From: Saccharothrix syringae
GTDB taxonomy: Bacteria; Actinomycetota; Actinomycetes; Mycobacteriales; Pseudonocardiaceae
Assembly (NCBI RefSeq): GCF_009498035.1
Contig: NZ_CP034550.1
Coordinates: forward strand, 3,472,001 to 3,536,000
DNA length: 64,000 bases
Direction of reading: 5' to 3'
Every line of letters begins with the position of its first letter. Positions within the stretch are counted from its first letter, which is position 1. The position numbers and the translations under genes are program-made. The notes beneath the pieces were generated by a model. It saw nothing but the letters and a program-made list of their open reading frames with translations. It did not search any database and had not been told where the DNA came from. Positions 50,932-58,035 of the stretch are shown in pieces.

Positions 50932-51810
50932 TCACGCGAAGTAGTGACCCGCGTCCAGGTCCTCGACCAGCCCCGGCCCGACCGGCCGCCAGCCGAGCAG
51001 GTCGCGGGTCAGCGCGCTGGAGGCGGGCTGGTCGATCCCGAGGAGCCCGCCGAGGAAGCCGAACCCCTCGGCCGGGACGGCGGCCACGGGCACGTCCAGG
51101 TGGCGGCCGACGACCTCGGCGATCTCCCGGATCGGCACGCCCTCGTCGCCGACGGCGTGCAGCACCGACCCGGCCGGGGCCTGCTCCAGCGCCAGGCGGA
51201 ACAGGTGCGCGGCGTCCCGCACGTGCACGGCGGGCCAGCGGTGGGAGCCGTCGCCGACGTAGCCGGAGACGCCCCGGTCGCGAGCGGTGTCGACCAGCAT
51301 CCTGACGAACCCCCGGTCGCCGGTGCCGTGCACGGACCGGGGCAGCCGCACCACCGAGGAGCGGACGCCGCGCGCGGCCAGGCCGACCGCCGCCCGCGCG
51401 TTCGCGTCGCGCAGCACCGCGAACCCCTCGCCCTCGGCCCGGTCGCGCTCGGTCGCCACCCCACCGGGCACGACCGGCGTCCCGGACGCGACGACCAGCG
51501 GCTTGCCGGAGCCCGCCAGGGCCGCGCCGAGCGCCTCGACGACCCGCCCCTCCTCCCGCGCCGACTCCTCGAAGCGGCTGAAGTCGTGGCCGAAGGCGAG
51601 GTGGACCGCCCCGTCGGCGCCCGCCGCCGCGTCGCGCAGCAGGTCCAGGTCCGCCAGGTCGCCGCGCAGCACCTCGGCGCCCAGTTCGGCGGCGGCCGCG
51701 GCCGAGCGGTCCGACCTGGCCAGTCCGACGACGCGGTGACCCGCCCCGATCAGCTCGGGGACGAGGGCCGAGCCGATCCAGCCCGCCGCGCCGGTGACCA
51801 GAACACGCAT
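50932..51810 (-). CDS. NAD-dependent epimerase/dehydratase (extended SDR)
   Basis: The 292-residue protein starts MRVLVTGAAGWIGSALVPEL, a GxxGxxG Rossmann motif. It continues GHRVVGLARSDRSAAAAAEL, GADGAVHLAFGHDFSRFEES and VRDAAHLFRLALEQAPAGSV. The usual YxxxK is not evident; the corresponding region reads ERDRAEGEGFAVLRDANARA, so catalysis may differ, as in many atypical SDRs annotated as NAD(P)-dependent. It is the first gene after the divergent TetR operator and leads the flavoprotein gene. Confidence 0.8.
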   Translation of the reverse strand: MRVLVTGAAGWIGSALVPELIGAGHRVVGLARSDRSAAAAAELGAEVLRGDLADLDLLRDAAAGADGAVHLAFGHDFSRFEESAREEGRVVEALGAALAGSGKPLVVASGTPVVPGGVATERDRAEGEGFAVLRDANARAAVGLAARGVRSSVVRLPRSVHGTGDRGFVRMLVDTARDRGVSGYVGDGSHRWPAVHVRDAAHLFRLALEQAPAGSVLHAVGDEGVPIREIAEVVGRHLDVPVAAVPAEGFGFLGGLLGIDQPASSALTRDLLGWRPVGPGLVEDLDAGHYFA

Positions 51811-51861
51811 GGGAAGCCTCCTGGGAACAACCCCGTCCGGCCCGGTGCCGGACGAGTGATA

Positions 51862-51905
51862 GGACTTGGTCCCATCACTGTAGCACCAGTGATGGGACCA
51901 AGTCC
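51862..51905. promoter_or_regulatory. Perfect 18-bp inverted repeat operator
   Basis: GGACTTGGTCCCATCACT (51862-51879) and its exact reverse complement (51888-51905) are separated by 8 bases. Each arm itself contains a GGACTTGGTCC-type palindrome, so two TetR dimers could bind. The repeat fills the gap between the epimerase gene (minus) and the TetR gene (plus). Confidence 0.8.
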
Positions 51906-51924
51906 CGTCGCCTATCCTGTGGGC

Positions 51925-52497
51925 ATGGCCCGATGGGAACCCGACGCGCAGGACCGGCTGCTGCGCGCCGCGCTCGACCTGTTCGCCGAACAGGGCTACG
52001 ACGACACCACCGTCATCGAGATCGCCCGGCGGGCAGGACTGACCAAGAGCACCTTCTTCCGGCACTTCCGCGACAAGCGGGAAGTGCTCTTCGGCGGCCA
52101 GGACCTCCTCAACGGACTCCTCGCCGAGGGCATCGCGAACGCACCCGGCACCGCGACACCGCTCGACGCCGTGGAAGCCGCCCTCGACGCCGTCGCCACC
52201 GTCTTCACCCCCGCCCGGCGCGACTACGCGCCCGCCCTCGTCGCGGCCATCGCGAACAACAGCGAACTGCGCGAGCGCGACGCGCTCAAGCGCACCGGCT
52301 TCGCCGAGACCATGACCGCGGCGCTGCGCCGCCGCGGCGTCTCCGACCGGCCGGCGAGCGTCGCCGCCTGGCTCGGCGTCCTCGCGTTCGGCGCGGCCTA
52401 CTCGCGCTGGGCCGACCCCGCCAACCACCAGGGGTTCGGCGAACTCGCCAGGCAGGCGCTCCACGAGCTGCGGACGACCATCGCCGAACTCCGCTGA
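51925..52497 (+). CDS. TetR family regulator of the epimerase/flavoprotein operon
   Basis: The 190-residue product has a TetR HTH (DRLLRAALDLFAEQGYDDTT; VIEIARRAGLTKSTFFRHFR, then DKREVLFGG) and a helical effector domain. It is divergent from the epimerase gene and starts 20 bases after the 18-bp inverted repeat, its likely operator. It probably releases the operon when the substrate of the flavoprotein or a related compound is present (inference). Confidence 0.85.
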   Translation: MARWEPDAQDRLLRAALDLFAEQGYDDTTVIEIARRAGLTKSTFFRHFRDKREVLFGGQDLLNGLLAEGIANAPGTATPLDAVEAALDAVATVFTPARRDYAPALVAAIANNSELRERDALKRTGFAETMTAALRRRGVSDRPASVAAWLGVLAFGAAYSRWADPANHQGFGELARQALHELRTTIAELR

Positions 52498-52629
52498 ACC
52501 CGGTCCCGTCGGGGGACCTCCGGGAGGGGGTCGAGGCCGAGCGGGTGTCGTGGGACCGGGGCGAGGACTCGGTCTTCCCCTCCCCGCGCGGTGGGACCGC
52601 CTCCGGGCGAGGTTTTTCTGTTCTGCGGG

Positions 52630-52862
52630 GTGAGGTGCCGCGGTTGCCGTGTCATCTGATCCAGGCAGGACTTCGTTCGACCACCCACCTTCTGGGCGGC
52701 ACGGTGAAGTACGGCACCGGTGTGGCCGCCGCCGTCCCACCCCCCGCGTGGCCCGACCGACGGCGCCGCCACCCGGCCCTCCGCCAGGCGGACGCGGCCA
52801 GGCGGCGGCAACGGGTACGCGCACCAAACGGCCTTCACCTGCTCAAGCTCGGAAACGGCCAC
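52630..52862 (-). mobile_element. Internally deleted remnant of the IS5-like element
   Basis: Reading from 52862 on the minus strand, GTGGCCGTTTCCGAGCTTGA and GCAGGTGAAGGCCGTTTGGT match the left end of the element at 3845 almost base for base. Three short blocks of that transposase follow in order: RVRLAEGRVAAPSV, a GWDGG block, and a block matching CCGTACTTCACCGTGCTGCC through GTGGTCGAA. Most of the element between the blocks is gone. The remnant abuts the stop codon of the LacI-like gene, whose 3' end it may have trimmed. Confidence 0.75.
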
Positions 52863-54038
52863 TCATTTGGCTTGGTGTACCTCGGGTCGCAACGCCGTCT
52901 GCTTGGGGGTGGCTCGTCCTCGCCTCATTCGTTCCAGTACGTGGATCGCGCTCTCGGCGAGGCGGCGCGAGTCCTGGACCACGGTGGCGCGTAGCGGACC
53001 TGTGCCGTTGTCGATCAGCGCGAGGGCCTCGGGTGCCCCGTCCACGCCGATGATCACGGTGTCCCCGGTCGTGGGGGAGTGGGTCCCGCGCAACGCGTCC
53101 ACCGCGCCGAGCGCCATCTCGTCGTCGGTGCAGAACACGGCGTCGAGTCGTCCGTCTCGCGCGTCGAGTTCGCGTACGTGGGCCTGCACGGCGTCACGCG
53201 CGCGGGACCGCTGGAACGCGCAACTGTCGTCCACCACGATGGAGACGCCGTCCACGCGGCTGCGCAGCACCTCCGCGCAGCACCTCTGCCGGTCCACCTG
53301 CTCCAGGCCCGCCAGGATCAGGAGGTGGGGGCGGCGGACCCCGTGTCGCGTGAAGTGGTCTGCGAGCCACTGCCCGGCGAGCACGCCTATGTCGGCGGGG
53401 AGGTAACCGACGAACGCCGTGTTGGGCGGGTAGTCGGCTTCGTCGTCGAACGGCTCGATGTCGAGGAAGACGACCGGCGCCCGGAAGTCGGCGCAGAACT
53501 CGACGAGTTCCGGCCGCAGCCGGTGGACCTCGGTGGCGACCACGAGCCCTCCGAGGTAGTCGCGCCGGGATCGCGCCAGGTGCCTCAGGTGGTGTGCCTG
53601 TGCGGCGGCGTCGTAGTCGTGCTCGGGTGCTTTGAGCACCAGGTCCAGTCCGTTGCGGTTGAGCGTGCCGTGCACGTGCTGCATCAGCTCGACGATCCAG
53701 GGCTTGCGGTTGAACGCCGACGTCACCAGGAACACCCGCCGGCCGCGCCGGAGCGGCAGCGCGGTCACCGCGCCGGCCATGACCGCGAGGAGCGTCGTCC
53801 ACACCGGGACGGCGAGGTTCACCAGTCCGCTGAGCAGGAGGACGAGTCCGCTGGTGCACACCGCGCCCGCGAGGAGGACCACACCCGCCGGGCGCGGAGA
53901 CGGGTACGGGCTCTGCTTGTAGGTGATGCGCACGTCCCGCCCGGCCTGCACGACGGAGCTCCTGGAGGACGCCTTCGCCACCTGACCGCCCGGCCGGTCT
54001 GCCGGCACCTCGTCACGCACGCCGCGATGGTCCCGCAC
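52863..54038 (-). CDS. Membrane-anchored LacI/sugar-binding-type sensor protein
   Basis: The 391-residue protein has no HTH. Its N-terminus contains SSVVQAGRDVRITYK, two adjacent hydrophobic segments (GVVLLAGAVCTSGLVLLLSG; LAVPVWTTLLAVMAGAVTAL), then a complete type 1 periplasmic-binding fold: RRVFLVTSAFNRKPWIVELM, GGLVVATEVHRLRPELVEFC, HGVRRPHLLILAGLEQVDRQ, VFCTDDEMALGAVDAL and VIIGVDGAPEALALIDNG. It should be anchored by a hairpin with the binding domain on one face of the membrane. The VVQAGRD motif resembles the VVQARD-type peptide in actinobacterial conflict proteins. The start is uncertain (54020 possible). The last residues abut an IS remnant. Confidence 0.7.
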   Translation of the reverse strand: MRDHRGVRDEVPADRPGGQVAKASSRSSVVQAGRDVRITYKQSPYPSPRPAGVVLLAGAVCTSGLVLLLSGLVNLAVPVWTTLLAVMAGAVTALPLRRGRRVFLVTSAFNRKPWIVELMQHVHGTLNRNGLDLVLKAPEHDYDAAAQAHHLRHLARSRRDYLGGLVVATEVHRLRPELVEFCADFRAPVVFLDIEPFDDEADYPPNTAFVGYLPADIGVLAGQWLADHFTRHGVRRPHLLILAGLEQVDRQRCCAEVLRSRVDGVSIVVDDSCAFQRSRARDAVQAHVRELDARDGRLDAVFCTDDEMALGAVDALRGTHSPTTGDTVIIGVDGAPEALALIDNGTGPLRATVVQDSRRLAESAIHVLERMRRGRATPKQTALRPEVHQAK

Positions 54039-54284
54039 CGCCCGCTGGGGTGATCGTCGATCCGGTGCGATTGCCCGACTTGGCGCAATGCCGTCGGCAA
54101 GGGGTGCCGACGAGCGGCATGGGAGGCCGCCTGTTCCCGAGGGGGTGGGCGGAGGCCGGGTGGGCGGTCGGACGGCGACGACGCGGGCGGTGAGGGCGTG
54201 GTCGTTCGCGTTCGGTCCGTCAAGCCCGCTGCTCGACCCGCGCGGGACCGCGGTCCCGGACCCGGGGGGCGCACTTGATCCCCG

Positions 54285-54974
54285 TCAGGAGCGGGCTTCT
54301 GGGGTGTCGGATTGGTCCGGCTCCGGTGAGCGGGTCCCGCGCTGGGGTGCGGCCGGTGCGGGAAGGCGAGGCGAGTCGGCCTCCGCGCCCTCGTCGACGA
54401 GGCGCTGGAGGACGTCGGCCAGCCAGTCGCGCAGCTGCGGGCCGGTGGCGGCGGCGACCGCGCCCGTGTGCAGCATCCTGCGGGTCACGACGGTTCCGAC
54501 GATGAAGGACTGGATCGCGTTCGCCGTGTCGACCGCCTGGTGGTCGGAGAACCCCCACGACACCAGCGCCCTGGTCAGCGGTGCGGTCGCCTCCTGTTCG
54601 AGGAACTCGCCCAGTGCCGCCGGGCGGGAGGAGGCCGAGCGCAGCAGGGCCAGCAGGGGGTCGGCGTCGCCCTGCCGCTCCCAGCGGTCGACGATCCGGT
54701 CGGCCAGCCGCCGGCCGAGGCCGTCGATGCTGCCCGGCAGCGTCGAGTCCAGGTTCAGCCGCGTTTCCATCGCGGCGAGGAACAGGCCCTCCTTGCCGCC
54801 GAAGTAGCGGGTCACCAGGTTCGGCGAGAAGCCGGCGGCCTGGGCGACCTGGCTCACCGTGGTCGCCTCGTACCCGTTGCGCGCGAACAACGCGGCCGCG
54901 GCCTCCAGCAGCCGTTCCCGCGTGGCGGCCGCGTTGCGCGGCCGGGACGGTTGCCTGCCCTCCGCGGATCCCAC
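54285..54974 (-). CDS. TetR family regulator of the amidohydrolase/SDR operon
   Basis: GTG 54974 is chosen because GGGAG precedes it and because an upstream GTG at 55007 lies inside an operator-like repeat. The 229-residue product has a TetR HTH (ATRERLLEAAAALFARNGYE; SQVAQAAGFSPNLVTRYFGG, then KEGLFLAAM) and a helical C-terminus with a Pro-rich tail. It is divergent from the amidohydrolase gene. Three TGTGTAYGG repeats between the two genes are the probable binding sites. Confidence 0.85.
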   Translation of the reverse strand: MGSAEGRQPSRPRNAAATRERLLEAAAALFARNGYEATTVSQVAQAAGFSPNLVTRYFGGKEGLFLAAMETRLNLDSTLPGSIDGLGRRLADRIVDRWERQGDADPLLALLRSASSRPAALGEFLEQEATAPLTRALVSWGFSDHQAVDTANAIQSFIVGTVVTRRMLHTGAVAAATGPQLRDWLADVLQRLVDEGAEADSPRLPAPAAPQRGTRSPEPDQSDTPEARS

Positions 54975-54990
54975 GGCCGCTCCCGACGCA

Positions 54991-55145
54991 TGTGTATGGG
55001 TAGACACAACGGCGCGAGTCTACACGGGCCCCCAGTCGGCGACGTGGAGCTGATCACCCTGTCGGTCGCCCGTGCGCCGACCGGGACGAGGGCGGTCAGA
55101 ACAAGATGTGTACGGCCAAGCACATGATGTGTATGGTCGTATACA
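54991..55145. promoter_or_regulatory. Three TGTGTAYGG operator sites
   Basis: TGTGTATGGGTAGACACA (54991-55008), TGTGTACGGCCAAGCACA (55107-55124) and TGTGTATGGTCGTATACA (55128-55145) are partly palindromic 18-mers between the divergent tetR and amidohydrolase genes. One lies at the tetR promoter and two just before the amidohydrolase, a classical autoregulated arrangement. Confidence 0.75.
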
Positions 55146-55185
55146 AGTTGGTTCGTCAAGCTGCGGGCGAAAGCCGAGGTGCGTT

Positions 55186-56433
55186 GTGATCCACAGGAGC
55201 TACGCCATCCGCAACGTGAAGGTGTTCGACGGTGAATCGGTCATCGATGCCTCCACGGTGACGCTCGCGGGCGGTGTGATCACCGACGTCGGCCGCGGTT
55301 CCCCGCCGGCGGGGGCGACGGTCGTCGACGGTGCCGGCGGAACACTCCTGCCGGGCCTCGTCGACGCCCACGTCCACCCTGATGACGACGGCCTCGCCCA
55401 GGCGGTGCGCTTCGGCGTGACCACCGTCGTGGAGATGGGCGGACCCCCGCGCGGCCCCGAGGACCGGGCCCGGATCGCCGGTGACGACCGGCTGGCCGAC
55501 ATCAGGTCGGCGGGCCTGCCGCTCACCGCCGTCTGCGGGCACCCGAACGAGCTGTTCGTCCCGGTGGAGGAGCTGATCGGACCGGATGGCCGCCGTCATC
55601 CCGAAGCGGCGCCCATGCCCGGCCTCGCGGACCCCGACGAACTCCCGGCGTTCATCGCCCAGCGGGTGCGGGAGGGTTCCGACTTCATCAAGCTGCTGGC
55701 CGAGGAAGGCACGGTGCTCAACGCGCCCGGTCTGCCGGAGCTCGGCGAGGACGTGTTCGCCGCCGCGGTCCGGGAAGCCCACGGCCACGGCAAGCTCGTC
55801 GTCGCCCACGCGCTCACCCACGACGCCACGGTGGAGATGCTGCGGGTCGGCGTCGACGGACTCGCCCACCTCTTCCTCGACCGGGCGCCGACCGACGAGA
55901 TCGTCGACGCCATCGCGCGGTCCGGCGTGTTCGTCATCCCCTGCCTGGTGCTGAACCGGTCCATCACGGGCACGACCGGCGAGGACCTGGCGGCCGACAG
56001 CCGCGTCTCGTCGCGCATGGGCGAGGAGTGGCTGCGTGCGCTGCGCAGCTCCTTCGGCACCTACCCCGAAGGGGACTACCGGTTCTCGCGGCAGACGGTG
56101 GGAACGCTCCACCGCGCCGGCGTGCGCATCATCGCCGGAACCGACGCGGCGCGGGCCGAGGAGGAGCACGGCGGACTGGCCCAGGGCGCGAGCCTGCACC
56201 ACGAGCTGCAGCTCCTCGTCGAGGCGGGCCTGTCGAACGTCGAGGCACTGCGCGCCGCGACATCCGGCCCCGCCCGGGTCTTCGGGCTCGACGACCGCGG
56301 CGTGATCCGGCCCGGGGCCAGGGCCGACCTGCTCCTGGTCGACGGCGACCCCACCGGCACCATCTCCGACACCCTCGCGACGCGCGCCGTGTGGCGGCGA
56401 GGGGCGATGACCACGCCGCTGGCGACCGCCTGA
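55186..56433 (+). CDS. Amidohydrolase family protein (imidazolonepropionase/prolidase type)
   Basis: GTG 55186 follows a GAGG. The 415-residue protein shows the metal-dependent amidohydrolase order: composite N-terminus with IRNVKVFDGESVIDASTVTL, LLPGLVDAHVHPDD (HxH), FIKLLAEEGT with the lysine, GKLVVAHALTHDATVEML (His), IAGTDAARAEEEHGG (Asp), and the C-terminal GVIRPGARADLLLVDGDPTG. Members hydrolyse C-N bonds of cyclic amides, dipeptides or xenobiotics. It forms an operon with the SDR 32 bases downstream and is controlled by the divergent TetR. Confidence 0.85.
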   Translation: MIHRSYAIRNVKVFDGESVIDASTVTLAGGVITDVGRGSPPAGATVVDGAGGTLLPGLVDAHVHPDDDGLAQAVRFGVTTVVEMGGPPRGPEDRARIAGDDRLADIRSAGLPLTAVCGHPNELFVPVEELIGPDGRRHPEAAPMPGLADPDELPAFIAQRVREGSDFIKLLAEEGTVLNAPGLPELGEDVFAAAVREAHGHGKLVVAHALTHDATVEMLRVGVDGLAHLFLDRAPTDEIVDAIARSGVFVIPCLVLNRSITGTTGEDLAADSRVSSRMGEEWLRALRSSFGTYPEGDYRFSRQTVGTLHRAGVRIIAGTDAARAEEEHGGLAQGASLHHELQLLVEAGLSNVEALRAATSGPARVFGLDDRGVIRPGARADLLLVDGDPTGTISDTLATRAVWRRGAMTTPLATA

Positions 56434-56465
56434 CGCGGCCACACCACCACCGGAGGGAAGCAGAC

Positions 56466-57218
56466 ATGACCACCGCACGCAACGTCGTGATCACCGGGGC
56501 CGCCGGCGGCATCAGCTCCGAGATCACCAACCGGTTCCTGCGCAACGGTGACACCGTCCTCGCCAGTGACCTGTCCCAGGGGACGCTCGACGAGTGGCGC
56601 ACCCGCTGGGACTCCGACGGCCCGAACCCGTCGCTGCACACCTTCCCCGCCGACGTCTCCGACGAGGCGAGCCTGGCCGGGCTGGCGGAAGCGGCGCGGC
56701 AACGGCTGGGCACCGTCGACGTCCTGGTCAACGCCGCCGGGCACTTCCCCCAGACGCCCGTCGAGAAGATCTCGGGCGAGGAGTGGCGCCGGGTCGTCGA
56801 GGTCAACCTCAGCGGCACCTTCTACACCGTCCAGGCGCTCCTCCCGCTGATCAAGCGGAGCGAGCGCGGGCGCATCATCAACATCGGGTCCGGCGGGATG
56901 TTCTTCGGAGTCCCGATGCAGGCGCACTACATCGCCGCGAAGGCCGGCGTCATGGGCCTGACGCGAGTCCTGGCCCGCGAACTCGGCAACGACCACCCGA
57001 TCACCGTCAACCTCGTCACCCCCGGGCTCGTCGTGACGCCCGCGGCCGCCGCGGTCCTGCCCGAGCCCCTGCTGGCGATGCAGCGCAACCTGCGTTCCCT
57101 CCACCGGGACGAGGTGCCGGACGACGTCGTCGGCTCGGTCTTCTTCCTCGCGTCCGACGACGCCGCTTTCATCACCGGCCAGACGCTCAACGTCGACGGT
57201 GGCCTCACCATGTGGTGA
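56466..57218 (+). CDS. SDR family oxidoreductase
   Basis: The 250-residue protein is a classical SDR: VVITGAAGGISSEITNRFLR (GxxxGI-like, with S in place of the final G), DVLVNAAGHFPQTPVEK, RIINIGSGGMFFGVPMQAHY (catalytic Ser and Tyr), IAAKAG (Lys of YxxxK), VNLVTPGLVVTP and FITGQTLNVDGGLTMW. GGAGGGAAGCAGAC precedes the ATG. It follows the amidohydrolase and probably oxidises or reduces a product of the same catabolic or detoxification pathway. Confidence 0.85.
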   Translation: MTTARNVVITGAAGGISSEITNRFLRNGDTVLASDLSQGTLDEWRTRWDSDGPNPSLHTFPADVSDEASLAGLAEAARQRLGTVDVLVNAAGHFPQTPVEKISGEEWRRVVEVNLSGTFYTVQALLPLIKRSERGRIINIGSGGMFFGVPMQAHYIAAKAGVMGLTRVLARELGNDHPITVNLVTPGLVVTPAAAAVLPEPLLAMQRNLRSLHRDEVPDDVVGSVFFLASDDAAFITGQTLNVDGGLTMW

Positions 57219-57480
57219 CGGCGGTCGAACCCCCGATTCCGGACGGAGGGTCGGGAGGGGATCTCCTGCCGGCCGCCGAGCGGGGAACCGGAGCGATACG
57301 GGTAATCCGTATTGACGAAATCGACGGGCATGGCCAGGATCGGCCGCGCCGCCGGGGATCGCGGATCATGCGGTGCCCTTTTTCCCGGGTGGGGAGGAAT
57401 TGGGGCACCTCGGCTGGTCAAAAGTGCAATGTCCGTTTTGGATGATCTTTACCGGTCCTGCTCGCCGGTAGCGTGAGGAC
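57219..57480. other. Intergenic stretch after the SDR gene
   Basis: No gene is evident. The part around 57300-57330 and 57400-57460 is less GC-rich and could hold a promoter reading rightward. No strong hairpin was located. Confidence 0.35.
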
Positions 57481-57650
57481 ATGACCGGTACGGCACGGCC
57501 GCAAGCCGGCGCCGATCGTCACGATCGGGGTGATGGGCCTGGCGAGCGGGGTGATCGGGGTGCTGCCGACCTGTGGCCGGATCGGCTGGGTGGCGGGGGC
57601 GCTGCTGCTGGTGCTGAGGGTGGTGCGGGGGCTCGCGGGAGCGCGGGTCG
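57481..57650 (+). pseudogene. MHS-type MFS transporter fragment
   Basis: A short stretch reads PAPIVTIGVMGLASGVIGVL followed by PTCGRIGWVAGALLLVLRVV and RGLAGARVARGE. This matches one region of metabolite:proton symporters, where GLAT.LIGLLPTYAxIG is followed by LLVLLRLLQGLxxGGE. Nothing of the rest of the roughly 440-residue transporter is present. The following 57651-58035 stretch has no recognised gene and should contain the promoter of the LuxR-type regulator. Confidence 0.6.
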
Positions 57651-58035
57651 CGCGCGGTGAAGGTGCGGATCGCGATCGCGTGCTCGATCGTCGGGTCGTA
57701 CGGCCGGGGAATCGGGTGCCGGCGGATTCGGCGGGTCGTCGCCGGGGCCGGGCTGGGGTGGCCCTCGATCTCGCCCGCGACCGGCCGGTAGGGCTCCTCG
57801 TTGGTTCGCTTGATCCGCGGGAGTGGTTCGAACCCGGACAGGCGGGTGGTCCCGACCGCTCACCCGGCCCTGCCGGCGCGGTCGGCCAGGGGTGCCGCCG
57901 GGGTACCGGGTCGTCGGGCGCCGGGGGCGTCACGATCCCCGCCCGATAGGAGTTCCCGCGGAAAAGGCCGATGCGGCGATTCGTTTGCAGTTCCTGCCGA
58001 GCAAGCTCCGGCTGCGCAAGACGGAGGGATCGTGC

